64,000 nucleotides of DNA. Origin: an uncultured Bacilli bacterium. GTDB lineage: Bacteria > Bacillota_I > Bacilli_A > RF39 > UBA660. The stretch covers positions 124,001 through 188,000 of the forward strand of contig CAKPHU010000001.1 in the NCBI GenBank assembly GCA_934162125.1, written 5' to 3'. Below are positions 17,350-26,065 of this stretch, one piece after another. How positions within the stretch are numbered: position 1 is the stretch's first letter; each line of letters opens with the position of its first letter. The notes under the pieces were generated by a model. The model made no database searches and was not told the DNA's origin. It saw only the letters and a program-made list of their open reading frames with translations. Made by a program: the position numbers and the translations under genes.

Positions 17350-18099
17350 CTATATTAGGACTGATAATAATAAAATCATAACTCCTATTGCCATACCAAC
17401 GTAGGCAACTTTTCTATTTTTCATTTCCTTTATTCTTGGGAATAATTCAGCGTATGCTATATAGATTAGCATACCTAATGTTACTGATAAAAGTAGTCCT
17501 AATAAGATACCACTAATTGAAGTTATATCTAAGAAGAACATAATTAGACCACCTAAGAATGTTGATAAGGAAACCATAGTAATAATACCTATTGTCTTCC
17601 AAATATTTTCATTACTTTGATAGAAAGCTCCAGCAATTACCATACCTAGAGGAATATTATGAAAACCTACACCAATCGCAATAGGAAGGCCTAGACTTAT
17701 ATCAGTAATAGTAGTTGAATAAACAGCCATTCCTTCAATAATATTATGAAGAACTAAAGCAAGAGATGTTACGACACCAATATGAATTAGATTTTCTTTA
17801 GGTGGTAGAGCTTTATCTTTAGTTTCTTCGTGATCAGGAATAAATTTATCTAGTAATTTAAGCAAGAAATAACCAGCTATGGTACCTAATATGAAGATAT
17901 AGATATGGCCTAGTCCTAGTTCTTCAATTATTTCAGGTAATAAGTCAGTTATTACTAACATTGTTATAACACCGAAAGCAAGACCTAGAGAGAAGTCTAC
18001 TACTTTTTCTTTTTTCTTAATAAAGAAAGCAATTAGCGCTCCTAATAAGATAAATAAACCTAATAGAAGAGTTACTAATAAACCTAATTTTACATTCAT
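17350..18099 (-). CDS. ZIP-family divalent metal transporter
   Basis: Zinc/iron-type (ZIP/GufA-like) transporter of 249 residues and about eight membrane segments. Diagnostic motifs are ALVLHNIIEGMAVY in TM4 and GVGFHNIPLGMVIAG in TM5, which supply the metal-binding His, Asn and Glu. A short charged loop (DHEETKDKALPP) precedes TM4. The start is ATG 18097-18099, which overlaps the TGA of uppP as ATGA, so translation is coupled. The in-frame ATG five codons upstream is less likely, because GGTGG lies between the two. It imports Zn2+, Mn2+ or Fe2+. Co-transcription with a manganese-dependent pyrophosphatase makes Mn2+ an attractive guess, not shown. Confidence 0.88.
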   Translation of the reverse strand: MNVKLGLLVTLLLGLFILLGALIAFFIKKKEKVVDFSLGLAFGVITMLVITDLLPEIIEELGLGHIYIFILGTIAGYFLLKLLDKFIPDHEETKDKALPPKENLIHIGVVTSLALVLHNIIEGMAVYSTTITDISLGLPIAIGVGFHNIPLGMVIAGAFYQSNENIWKTIGIITMVSLSTFLGGLIMFFLDITSISGILLGLLLSVTLGMLIYIAYAELFPRIKEMKNRKVAYVGMAIGVMILLLSVLI

Positions 18100-18911
18100 T
18101 TTAACACCACCCATAAAATTACTACTATTGCTAGAAGAAGGCGATAAATCATAAAGGCTTTAAAGTTATGATTGTTAAGATATTTTAATAAGAACTTAAT
18201 ACATAATAAGCCAATTACAAATGATGTTAGAATACCAACAATAAATGGTAGTGCATTAGCTCCGATGATTGTCCATGTTGAAGACTTTAGTAATTTTAAA
18301 GCAACAGCACCACATACTACAGGAGCTGATAAATAGAAAGAGAACTTTGCAGCATCTTCTCTATTAATACCTAAAAGACGTCCAGCAGCAATAGTTGTAC
18401 CACTACGAGAAAAGCCTGGAATTAAGGCAAATACTTGACTACATCCAATAATGATAGCATCTTTCAAATTCATACTCTTGATAGTTTTATTACTCTTACT
18501 GTACTTGTCAGCTAAATAAATAATTACACCAACGATTGCTAGAGAAAGAGCAATAATGATGAAGTTACTACGTATGGCATTTTCAATTACTTCTTCAAAT
18601 AAGACACCAGCAATACCAGCAGGAATTGTCGCAATTACTAAATACCATAATATCTTACCATCAGCATCTTTTAATCCTTTAGTAAAACCTTTCGTAATCA
18701 TTTTAATAAAGTCTTTAAAGAAGAAAACGAAGATAGCAAGTAATGTTCCTAAATGAAGAGCAACATCAAAAGTTAACTCCATTTCTTTACTCATTGAGGA
18801 AGCAATACCAAATAAATCTCTAAAAATAATTAGATGAGCTGAAGATGATATAGGAAGGAACTCAGCTATTCCTTGAATAATTCCTAAAATTATAATTGAT
18901 ATTAAATTCAT
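18096..18911 (-). CDS. uppP: Undecaprenyl-diphosphatase
   Basis: Integral membrane phosphatase (BacA/UppP) that recycles undecaprenyl pyrophosphate to the monophosphate carrier for peptidoglycan and other wall polymers. Overproduction gives bacitracin resistance. Its 271 residues contain the two signature regions: GIIQGIAEFLPISSSAHLII (catalytic Glu and Ser) and PGFSRSGTTIAAG followed by REDAAKFSFYLS. Several hydrophobic segments span the membrane. GGAG precedes ATG 18909-18911. It follows ppaC by 10 bases, and its TGA overlaps the ZIP start. The release of pyrophosphate and of lipid pyrophosphate is handled by neighbouring genes, which makes a coherent phosphate/envelope operon. Confidence 0.95.
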   Translation of the reverse strand: MNLISIIILGIIQGIAEFLPISSSAHLIIFRDLFGIASSMSKEMELTFDVALHLGTLLAIFVFFFKDFIKMITKGFTKGLKDADGKILWYLVIATIPAGIAGVLFEEVIENAIRSNFIIIALSLAIVGVIIYLADKYSKSNKTIKSMNLKDAIIIGCSQVFALIPGFSRSGTTIAAGRLLGINREDAAKFSFYLSAPVVCGAVALKLLKSSTWTIIGANALPFIVGILTSFVIGLLCIKFLLKYLNNHNFKAFMIYRLLLAIVVILWVVLK

Positions 18912-18921
18912 GTTTTATCTC

Positions 18922-20541
18922 CTAACTTTCAAATATTGGCATAATAGTTGGTACAACGTGTTTCTTACGTGAAATAGTACCAGCAATGAATTCACCTTCA
19001 CTGATATTTGGAAGGTTATAAGCAACTTCTAGTAAATCTTTACCTTTAGTATTAAAGATTATATAACTACCATTACGAACAATATCAGTAACATATAAAG
19101 CAAGTAAGGTATAATGATTTGATTCACTTACTTCATTTAAGACATGAACATAATCGTCTATGTCTTTTTCTATTTCATCAAAGTTCATAGTAAAGAATTG
19201 TCCTAAAGCAAAGCTTTTACCATTAACAGTATATACTTTAAAGTCATTGTATAAGACATCTTCTTTAGTCATGCCTTCTAGAGAAGTACCAGCTTTTAGA
19301 AGATTCATTCCATATTCTTGATAGTTTACAGAAGAAATTTTAGCTAGTTCTTTAACCGCAATGCGATCAAGTTCTGTTGTGGTTGGGCTTCTTAAGATTA
19401 AAGTATCTGATAAGATTCCAGATAAAAGAGCTCCGGCAATTTCTTTTGGTAGTTCTAAGCCACGATCTTTGTACATAGTATAGACAATTGTACAAGTTGA
19501 GCCAACCGCCATATTAGTAAAATTAATAGGACTTTTAGTTGTGATACTTCCTAAATTATGGTGGTCTATAATTTCTAAGATTTCAGCTTCTTCGATACCA
19601 TCAGCACTTTGCATAGTTTCATTGTGATCGACTAAAATAACTTTTTTAGGATGTTTTTCAGATAAATCTGTAATCTTTAATAAACCTAAACATTTATTGT
19701 TCTTATCAACAATTGGATAATTAGTATGTTTTAATTTATTATTAATATCAACGACATTATCAACGAACTCAGTATTTTCAAATTTAGTTGGGTTATAGCA
19801 TCTTAATAATGTTTTTATGTAGTTAGCTAAAGATACTAATCTAGTTATGTGATATGAAGTATATGGAGTTCTAATAATGTTGACATGGTTTTGACGAGCT
19901 ATTTCAAGGTGTGTTTCGTGAATTTCAGCATCTCCTGCTAGAATAATTAATTTAACGCCAGAGTTAACTGCGTACTCAATAATACTATGTCTGTCACCAA
20001 CAATTAAGACCATATCACGTTCAAGTTTAACTGTTTCCATAAATGTAGTACTACGATAGGCAGCAACTAGGATACGGCCAATTATTTCTTCATCGTTACG
20101 AACTAGGGCTTCTCCTTTTAAAACTTGTAGTAAATTATCATATGACGTGTATAAGTCCTCAGCATTTTCATTAACGATTGTGTGAGATAAATCTTTGATA
20201 GTTACTAATCCAGTAAAATATCCTTTAGTATTGACAACAGGAAGACCAGTTAAGCCTTCTTCTAACATAGCCTGGTAACCATTATAGATTGATTCTGTCT
20301 CTTTTAAATAGAAATTTTTATGATAATCAATATCTTTTAATTGTAATTTAACATCATTTAAATATTGAGGCTCTTTTAAATTAAAATATGATAAAGCATA
20401 TTTTGTCTCTTTATTTATGTTACCTAGAACTCTTGGCTCGGTATTTTTACCATAGTGGTTTTTTAAATATGATAATCCAATCGCAGACATTACTGAATCT
20501 GTATCAGGGTTCTTATGACCAAAAATATAGGTCTTACTCAT
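18922..20541 (-). CDS. ppaC: Manganese-dependent inorganic pyrophosphatase with CBS-DRTGG insert
   Basis: Family II (DHH-DHHA2) pyrophosphatase, which hydrolyses PPi with Mn2+ or Co2+. Its 539 residues are long because a regulatory module is inserted: GHKNPDTDSV at the N-terminus, a CBS pair split by a DRTGG domain (residues ~65-290), then VDHNETMQS, IDHHNLG and the DHHA2 domain with GTISRKKHV near the end. In related clostridial enzymes the CBS domains bind AMP/ADP (inhibit) or Ap4A (activate). AAGG precedes ATG 20539-20541. It is the first gene of an operon with uppP and the ZIP transporter. The leader holds a hairpin (20571-20592). Confidence 0.94.
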   Translation of the reverse strand: MSKTYIFGHKNPDTDSVMSAIGLSYLKNHYGKNTEPRVLGNINKETKYALSYFNLKEPQYLNDVKLQLKDIDYHKNFYLKETESIYNGYQAMLEEGLTGLPVVNTKGYFTGLVTIKDLSHTIVNENAEDLYTSYDNLLQVLKGEALVRNDEEIIGRILVAAYRSTTFMETVKLERDMVLIVGDRHSIIEYAVNSGVKLIILAGDAEIHETHLEIARQNHVNIIRTPYTSYHITRLVSLANYIKTLLRCYNPTKFENTEFVDNVVDINNKLKHTNYPIVDKNNKCLGLLKITDLSEKHPKKVILVDHNETMQSADGIEEAEILEIIDHHNLGSITTKSPINFTNMAVGSTCTIVYTMYKDRGLELPKEIAGALLSGILSDTLILRSPTTTELDRIAVKELAKISSVNYQEYGMNLLKAGTSLEGMTKEDVLYNDFKVYTVNGKSFALGQFFTMNFDEIEKDIDDYVHVLNEVSESNHYTLLALYVTDIVRNGSYIIFNTKGKDLLEVAYNLPNISEGEFIAGTISRKKHVVPTIMPIFES

Positions 20542-20566
20542 AAAAGTACCTTCTTTCTTAAAGTAT

Positions 20567-20592
20567 AAAAAAGTATTATTTTATTAATACTT
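20567..20592. terminator. AT-rich hairpin between dnaB and ppaC
   Basis: AAGTATTA (20571-20578) pairs with TAATACTT (20585-20592). T-rich tails lie on both strands (TTTTTTATA on minus, ATTTTTTTT on plus). It may end dnaB transcripts or sit at the 5' end of the ppaC mRNA: an extended -10-like TGATATTAT lies just upstream in the minus direction (about 20602-20610). Confidence 0.55.
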
Positions 20593-20672
20593 ATTTTTTT
20601 TATAATATCATATTTGCAAGTCTAATTTGGTAGTTTTAAATCTCTTTTAAAACTTCTTGACAATATTTTACA

Positions 20673-21995
20673 CTAGACTAGGCCTGCTAGTATTTCGTCC
20701 ATTTCTGCAACATCTTGATCAGTTGCTTCTGTATTTTCTAGAGCTTTATTGAACCAGATTGGAAGGGACGAAGTATCATCAGTCTTTCCTGATGGTGTTT
20801 TCTTATTTTGACTCTTTTCAGGATTTTTTTCAAGTAGTTTTTTCATTTTTTTATGTTCTTTTTCTGTTAAAAGCATAGCTTCCTCTACTGTTTCGATATT
20901 TAGACGCTTCCATTGACCAGCAATTGTTTCAACGTAACTCTTTTTTAGTCCTTCATTGTTAGTTTTTAAGATATAAGATATTAGGACATTCACGACACCG
21001 GGATTAAATTTCTGATCAACTAAAAGACTTTCTATTAATCTTTTATCACGATCAGTTGGTTCGGCTCCTTTATATTTAGCCTTAAGTAGTTGATATGGAG
21101 TGATATTTTCAAAAGTATAAACTAGTTGAGCCCATTTAGAAGTATCCCCTTCTGGTTTCTTTAAATAATCTGGTTGCTTGTTGTAGATTAGAGTTGGAAG
21201 AGAACCAGCTGTTTCAAATTGATAGTAGTCTCGGCAGCTTTTGCGAAGAAGAGTTTTATCAATTTGTCCTTTCTCATTTAAAGAAGTACGGATAAGTCCT
21301 TCCATTGCTAAAGTGTTTAAGTCATAAGTAAAGCTTAAAGCATTGATTAAGTCTTTTGTTTCTTTAGTAAAGCACTTTTCGCTGACAATATTTTCTGGAA
21401 GAGAAGAAATAAGTAAATTAAAGTCCACTCCCTTATTGATAAGAATATTGTTAGAATCTCTTTTAGTGACATCGTTTTCTATTTCTAGGTAAGATCCTTT
21501 AGTTGAAGAGAAAACTTCATCAAAACTGCAGGTAATATCTTCATATTCTTTTAAATTTATTTTAGGAATTTTATAATAGTTAAGCAATTTTTCATATTCT
21601 TTTTTACCTAAGTTATTATAAAGAACAACGTTTAAAATTGGATGAGAAAAGAACTCATTGGCTGATAAGGGAGAATATAAAAGATAAACATAACTATTAG
21701 TACTTCCCTTTTTATAATAAGTTTTAAGAAGGCCTGAGGCTTCTAGTTTTTCTCTAGCAATAACAATATCTTCTAGTTTTAATTGCATTGTGGCCATTAA
21801 ATGATGATGAGTTAATTCATCGCTCATAATTTCTAACTTATCTAAGTCATCAATTAAGGTGTAATATAGAGAAATAGCTGTGTGACCAATGATTGGTTGG
21901 TACAACATACTTACAAGCTTACGATCTGTATCATTTAAAACTGTTTTATTAACTACTGTATAAGTATCAGCAGGTAAGATAGTAGCATTTTTCAT
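20673..21995 (-). CDS. Bacillus-type DnaB, replication initiation and membrane attachment protein
   Basis: Helicase-loading co-factor of the low-GC Firmicutes (DnaB/DnaD superfamily, unrelated to the replicative helicase named DnaB in E. coli). In Bacillus it acts with DnaD and DnaI to load the helicase at the origin and at restart sites. The 440 residues contain an N-terminal winged-helix region (KLVSMLYQPIIGHTAISLYY, then an LTHHHLMATM helix). The DnaD-like C-terminal domain includes TPYQLLKAKYKGAEPTDRD and FNPGVVNVLISYILKTNN. AGAGGTG precedes the ATG. The usual neighbours nrdR and dnaI are absent here. A low-complexity acidic tail follows residue 400. Confidence 0.85.
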   Translation of the reverse strand: MKNATILPADTYTVVNKTVLNDTDRKLVSMLYQPIIGHTAISLYYTLIDDLDKLEIMSDELTHHHLMATMQLKLEDIVIAREKLEASGLLKTYYKKGSTNSYVYLLYSPLSANEFFSHPILNVVLYNNLGKKEYEKLLNYYKIPKINLKEYEDITCSFDEVFSSTKGSYLEIENDVTKRDSNNILINKGVDFNLLISSLPENIVSEKCFTKETKDLINALSFTYDLNTLAMEGLIRTSLNEKGQIDKTLLRKSCRDYYQFETAGSLPTLIYNKQPDYLKKPEGDTSKWAQLVYTFENITPYQLLKAKYKGAEPTDRDKRLIESLLVDQKFNPGVVNVLISYILKTNNEGLKKSYVETIAGQWKRLNIETVEEAMLLTEKEHKKMKKLLEKNPEKSQNKKTPSGKTDDTSSLPIWFNKALENTEATDQDVAEMDEILAGLV

Positions 21996-22012
21996 ATGAT
22001 CACCTCTTCTTA

Positions 22013-22018
22013 ATTATA
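22013..22018 (-). promoter_or_regulatory. -10 element upstream of the DnaB gene
   Basis: A perfect minus-strand TATAAT lies 18 bases before the start codon. No good -35 is visible at 16-18 bases because that region is an A/T tract belonging to the preceding terminator. Confidence 0.45.
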
Positions 22019-22031
22019 GTACAATAAATAG

Positions 22032-22056
22032 AAAAAAAAAGAAAGATTAACTTTCT
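22032..22056 (-). terminator. Intrinsic terminator of the pilC-pilD operon
   Basis: AGAAAG (22040-22045) pairs with CTTTCT (22051-22056) around a 5-base loop, followed on the minus strand by nine Ts. The stem takes in two bases of the prepilin peptidase stop codon. Confidence 0.78.
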
Positions 22057-22819
22057 AAAATCCTAACCATTCAGTAATCATAGTTGGAGTCATTTTAGTG
22101 AAATAGATAAATAAGGCTGCAAATAGTAAAAATGGTCCAAATGGAATTACTTTTTCTTTATTTTTAAATAATAAAAGTAAAGACATTGGAAGAGCAAAAA
22201 GACTTCCTAAAAAGATGGTTAGTGTTCCAAGAAGAGGATCTAGGATAAGGCCAAAGACAAACATCATTTTAATGTCTCCGCCACCTAAACTTTCTTTTTT
22301 TAATACTTTATTACCTATTAACATTATTAAGTACATAATCGAAAATAGGAAAATACCTGTGGCAATTTTTAAAAGACAACCAACAATGCCTAAGGATAGA
22401 AGTTGTACTATTATGAAATAGACACTAAAGAAGATTAGTACTTCATCTGGTATTATTAAGTATGTTAAGTCACTTACGACGATAATCATAAATAATGAGA
22501 CAAGTCCTAAGGCAATTAGAAGTTCATAACTGAAGCCAAAACTATAGTAGCTAACTGCGAATAAGAGGCCAGTAAAGAACTCCATATAGAGTGCTAGTAT
22601 GTCTATCTTGGTGTGACAATAGCGACATCTTCCTCTTTGAACAAGATAAGATATGATAGGAATCATCTCATAGAAAGATAATTCGTGTCCACATGTATCA
22701 CAGTGAGATCTAGTTGTAGTAAAGTTTTCATTTTTGGGTAGTCTTAGACCTATTACGGTGTAGAATGAGCCTAAGTGAGCTCCTAAAATAAAAAAGATAA
22801 TTAAATATAGTACTTCCAT
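22055..22819 (-). CDS. Type IV prepilin peptidase (A24 aspartic protease)
   Basis: PilD/ComC-type membrane peptidase that cleaves and may N-methylate prepilins. Its 254 residues have the N-terminal cytosolic zinc-binding CDTCGH and CRYCHT pairs, about seven membrane segments, and the two catalytic aspartate motifs VSDLTYLIIPDE and GGGDIKM. GAHLGSFYTVIGLRLP is the family's opening motif. GGAGG precedes the ATG. It follows the PilC/GspF gene by 22 bases in the same operon. No prepilin or assembly ATPase is in the window, so those genes must lie elsewhere if the machine is functional. Confidence 0.93.
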   Translation of the reverse strand: MEVLYLIIFFILGAHLGSFYTVIGLRLPKNENFTTTRSHCDTCGHELSFYEMIPIISYLVQRGRCRYCHTKIDILALYMEFFTGLLFAVSYYSFGFSYELLIALGLVSLFMIIVVSDLTYLIIPDEVLIFFSVYFIIVQLLSLGIVGCLLKIATGIFLFSIMYLIMLIGNKVLKKESLGGGDIKMMFVFGLILDPLLGTLTIFLGSLFALPMSLLLLFKNKEKVIPFGPFLLFAALFIYFTKMTPTMITEWLGF

Positions 22820-22841
22820 AATAATTATCCTCCTTAATATT

Positions 22842-24419
22842 CTATTTAATTTGACTATAAATACTGAACATTGGTGTTACTATTGAAAGTAAGATTACAG
22901 CAACAATACCTGCTAGCATAATAATCATAAATGGTTCCATCAAACTCTTTAATTGATCAATGATGTTTTTGTGTAATAATTGGAAGTGAGCGGCAACTTT
23001 TTCCATCATGTTACCTAATTGACCAGTATTTTCACCAGTAACAATCATTTCATAGGCAACAATTGGAATAGCCCATTCACCTTGGAAAGCAGATGAAACA
23101 GATTCACCTTTAGCTAAGTTAGCTAGAGTTTTATTAATAATTCTTTTATAGACTTCGTTATCAGTTATTTTAGATAGGATTTCCATACTATCAGTAATGA
23201 AAACACCATGGTTTAATAATGAAGCGAAAGTCTTAGTAAAGTTTGATATTTCTTTATAAATAATAATATTTTTAACAACTGGTACATGCATTAAAAATGT
23301 TTGAACGCCTGTACGGAAAGCTGTTGACTTCTTGAAAGCTACAGTGAATCCTCCTATTAAGCCACCAATAACTAGTAATAAGATATACCAGTAGTTTTGA
23401 ATAAATTCACTGGCACCTAAAACTGCTAAGGTAATACCTGGTAATTTAGCATCATTTTCTGAGAACATTGATGCGAATTGAGGTACTAAGTATACTAACA
23501 TGAAGATTAATACGCCTACAGCTAGAGTTAAGATAACTACTGGGTAGATCATAGCACTCTTCATTTGTTTCTTTGTCTGATCCATTGATGTATAGTACTC
23601 TGCCATATCATCTAGGATTGATGGTAAGTCACCAGTCATTTCAGAAGTCTTAACCATGTTGATTAGTAATGGTGGAAAAGCTTTGCCTTGACGAGCAAGG
23701 GCTATTGAGAAACTTTCACCACGTAATAATTCATAAACTACTTGACCAAAAATCTTTTTATGTGCTGGTTTAGTAGTTTGTTTTGCTAAGATACGCATTG
23801 AGTCAACTAGTGGGATACCTGATTTAATATATGTTGATAATTGGGTTAGTGAGAATGATAAGTCTCCAGCTTTAAAGCTAGCTCCACCTAAATCAACATC
23901 GAATTTACTTCTTAGTTTAATTTCTAGAACCTGGTAACCTTGTGACTCTAAGTAGTTACGAACTTCATCTTCTGTTTCAGCATCAAAAGTACCTTGTTCT
24001 TTTTTATTCATCGTATTGATTATACTATAACGATATGAATTTAATTTAACACTTCTTTTTTCACGGCCTTTATCTGGGTCTTCTTTTTTAATAGCGTCTA
24101 ACACTTCTTGAGCTTGAGCTTTGATTTCTTCATTAGTAGCCTCATGTGGTTGTGCTGGGGCTGTGGCAGTTGATGCTGATACTGTTGGCTCTGGAGCTAC
24201 TGGAGCTTGAGCTGCTGGCATAGCAACTGGAGCGCCTGGTATTGGAGCAGCAACTGGTGCAGGTTGTACAGTAGGAGCTACTGGTTGTTGTTGAAGCATT
24301 GGATTACTTGCTACTTGAGGAATCTCCGCCTGGGCAGTTATTGGAGCACCTGTTACATTTGGTGTTGCTAACGCAGTGTTATTAGTACTTTCTTCTTTAT
24401 TTTTCTTTCCAAATATCAT
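22842..24419 (-). CDS. pilC: Type IV pilus / type II secretion platform protein with Pro/Ala-rich N-terminus
   Basis: Inner-membrane platform protein of the PilC/GspF family, which couples the assembly ATPase to pilin polymerisation. The 525 residues split into a low-complexity Pro/Ala/Gln region (residues ~15-105), a basic helix, a linker domain around EDEVRNYLESQGYQVLEIK, and two GspF repeats (~175-300 and ~375-500). These carry SGIPLVDSMRILAKQT and HGVFITDSMEILSKIT, VYELLRGESFS, and membrane segments near 290-315, 345-370 and 490-520. The extended, disordered N-terminus is not usual in PilC. AGGTG precedes the ATG. The prepilin peptidase is next in the operon. Confidence 0.9.
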   Translation of the reverse strand: MIFGKKNKEESTNNTALATPNVTGAPITAQAEIPQVASNPMLQQQPVAPTVQPAPVAAPIPGAPVAMPAAQAPVAPEPTVSASTATAPAQPHEATNEEIKAQAQEVLDAIKKEDPDKGREKRSVKLNSYRYSIINTMNKKEQGTFDAETEDEVRNYLESQGYQVLEIKLRSKFDVDLGGASFKAGDLSFSLTQLSTYIKSGIPLVDSMRILAKQTTKPAHKKIFGQVVYELLRGESFSIALARQGKAFPPLLINMVKTSEMTGDLPSILDDMAEYYTSMDQTKKQMKSAMIYPVVILTLAVGVLIFMLVYLVPQFASMFSENDAKLPGITLAVLGASEFIQNYWYILLLVIGGLIGGFTVAFKKSTAFRTGVQTFLMHVPVVKNIIIYKEISNFTKTFASLLNHGVFITDSMEILSKITDNEVYKRIINKTLANLAKGESVSSAFQGEWAIPIVAYEMIVTGENTGQLGNMMEKVAAHFQLLHKNIIDQLKSLMEPFMIIMLAGIVAVILLSIVTPMFSIYSQIK

Positions 24420-24511
24420 ATTATCACCTATTCTTAAATATCCAACCCTTGCGATTTTTATTTACTATAATGATTTTAACATAGTATTTTATTTTTGGAA
24501 ACAGAAAATTA

Positions 24512-24539
24512 ACTTTTTCTTGGCAATTGTCATATACTA
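24512..24539 (+). promoter_or_regulatory. Possible promoter of the 24558 gene, sigma factor unclear
   Basis: CATATACTA (24531-24539) is preceded at 17 bases by AC (24512-24513), the general form of sigma-K/E promoters. TATACT inside it could also be a sigma-A -10, but without a good -35. The motif is short, and chance occurrence in AT-rich DNA is likely. Confidence 0.3.
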
Positions 24540-24557
24540 TCTTAGAAGAGGTGGGTT

Positions 24558-24836
24558 ATGTACAATTATCCTTACATGAGGCCTTCTTTATTTGGACGTT
24601 GGGCTAGTTTAGCAAAGGGATTTAGTTGGAGTGGCTTTTTAGATGGTACACAAAAAACCTTAGGCGTAATTAATCAAGCAATACCGATAGTTAATCAAGT
24701 TAAACCACTTGTGAGTAACGCAAAAGCAATGTTTAAGATTGCAGATGAAATAAATAAACCAGTAGTTAGAGAAAGTAGCACTTCTTCTAATGTTAATCCA
24801 ACTTCAAATGTAAATAAGCCGATGTTTTATATGTAA
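24558..24836 (+). CDS. YqfQ/VrrA-like small protein
   Basis: 92 residues, one of only two plus-strand genes. The N-terminus MYNYPYMRPSLFGRW, then SWSGFLDGTQKTLGVINQ and AIPIVNQVKPLVSNAKAMFK, resemble the YqfQ/VrrA family of Bacillus, which is annotated as spore-coat-related without proven function. The middle is an amphipathic helical region and the C-terminus is Ser/Asn-rich, ending KPMFYM. GAGGTG precedes the ATG at 24558. It is a single-gene unit facing tgt across a bidirectional terminator. No signal peptide. The family call rests on remembered wording and is moderate; the role is unknown. Confidence 0.65.
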   Translation: MYNYPYMRPSLFGRWASLAKGFSWSGFLDGTQKTLGVINQAIPIVNQVKPLVSNAKAMFKIADEINKPVVRESSTSSNVNPTSNVNKPMFYM

Positions 24837-24861
24837 AAAAGAGCTTTAATGGCTCTTTTTA
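24834..24861. terminator. Bidirectional terminator between the 24558 gene and tgt
   Basis: AAAAAAGAGC (24835-24844) and GCTCTTTTT (24852-24860) form a GC-capped hairpin. It has T-runs at both ends and serves the two convergent genes. Confidence 0.88.
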
Positions 24862-25973
24862 CTTTCATATTTTTTTATAAATTCTTCACGATATTCAAGC
24901 AGACGATCTTCTTTAATCGCAGCACGTAATTCTTCTACTAATCTAATTAAGAAACGAATATTATGGATAGATAAAAGTCGTCCTCCTAACATTTCGTCTG
25001 TTGTGATTAAATGACGGATGTAGGCTCTAGAATAATTTTGACATGTATAACAGTCACAACCTTCTTCTACTGGTCCTAGATCTTCTTTGTACTGAGCGTT
25101 ATTGAAGTTAATTTTACCTTCTCTAGTGAAAGCTTGTCCATGACGAGCAATTCTAGTTGGTAGAACACAGTCAAAGATATCAATTCCGCGAATTACTCCT
25201 TCAATAATATCAATTGGATCCCCTACTCCCATAAGATAACGCACTTTGTCTTCTGGTAAGTATTTAACACCATATTCAATCATTTTATACATAGTTGGTT
25301 TATCTTCTCCTACGGAAGTGCCACCGATACTATAACCATCAAAGTCCAATTTAACTGTTTCTTTACAACTATACTCACGAAGGTCTTCAAATTCTCCACC
25401 TTGGACAATACCAAATAATGATTGATTTGGATTAGCATGAACTTTTTTACCACGAGCAGCCCATCTTAGTGTTCTTTCAACAGAATTTTTCATATATTCA
25501 TAACTTGAAGGATATGGAGGACATTCGTCAAAACTCATCGCAATATCACTATCTAATTTATTTTGAATTCCAATAGATTTTTCTGGAGTTAAAAACAATT
25601 TAGAACCATCAATATGGCTTTTGAAAACTACGCCTTCTTCAGTAATATCTTTTTCTTTATTTTTGACAAGAGAAAATACTTGGAAACCACCTGAATCTGT
25701 TAAAATTGGTCCATCATAATTCATAAATTTATGAAGGCCACCACATTTTGCGACTATATCTTCACCTGGACGTAACCATAAATGATATGTGTTAGCTAGA
25801 ACAATACCAGAGTGACAAGCTTTTAATTCTTCTGGAGTTAGAGACTTAACAGTTGCTTTTGTACCAACTGGCATAAACATAGGAGTCTCAAAAGTTCCAT
25901 AGTTTGTTTCTAGTTTTCCATAACGGGCTTTAGTATCTTTTTCATTTTTTAATAAATGATATTTTATTTTCAT
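24846..25973 (-). CDS. tgt: tRNA-guanine transglycosylase
   Basis: Exchanges guanine-34 of GUN-anticodon tRNAs (Asp, Asn, His, Tyr) for a queuine precursor. Its 375 residues contain the substrate-binding LTDSGGFQVFSL, FDECPPYP, IGGTSVGEDKP with the nucleophile region DIFDCVLPTRIARHGQAF, and the zinc site CDCYTCQNYSRAYIRHL. GAGGTG precedes the ATG at 25971-25973. Promoter at 25999-26027; it forms a single-gene unit with a bidirectional terminator. QueA, the next-step enzyme of queuosine synthesis, lies nearby at 26713-27738, so de novo queuosine modification is likely; the preQ1 synthesis genes are not in this window. Confidence 0.95.
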   Translation of the reverse strand: MKIKYHLLKNEKDTKARYGKLETNYGTFETPMFMPVGTKATVKSLTPEELKACHSGIVLANTYHLWLRPGEDIVAKCGGLHKFMNYDGPILTDSGGFQVFSLVKNKEKDITEEGVVFKSHIDGSKLFLTPEKSIGIQNKLDSDIAMSFDECPPYPSSYEYMKNSVERTLRWAARGKKVHANPNQSLFGIVQGGEFEDLREYSCKETVKLDFDGYSIGGTSVGEDKPTMYKMIEYGVKYLPEDKVRYLMGVGDPIDIIEGVIRGIDIFDCVLPTRIARHGQAFTREGKINFNNAQYKEDLGPVEEGCDCYTCQNYSRAYIRHLITTDEMLGGRLLSIHNIRFLIRLVEELRAAIKEDRLLEYREEFIKKYESKKSH

Positions 25974-25998
25974 AGGACACCTCTTTTTTCGTTCTTTA

Positions 25999-26027
25999 AT
26001 TATAAAACATATTTAAATTTTTGACAA
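25999..26027 (-). promoter_or_regulatory. Promoter of tgt
   Basis: Minus strand -35 TTGTCA (26022-26027), 17-base spacer, -10 TATAAT (25999-26004). Confidence 0.78.
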
Positions 26028-26055
26028 GAAAAAGAACTAACTGAGTTAGCTCTTT
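26028..26055 (-). terminator. Intrinsic terminator after the GreA-like gene
   Basis: AGAACTAACT (26033-26042) pairs with AGTTAGCTCT (26044-26053), one wobble, and is followed on the minus strand by TTTTTC. It directly adjoins the tgt promoter. Confidence 0.72.
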
Positions 26056-26065
26056 AAAAGATCAA

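Noticed and set aside
20567..20592. A riboswitch or T-box in the ppaC leader
   Set aside because: The leader is short and holds only one simple AT-rich hairpin; no conserved core motif is present.
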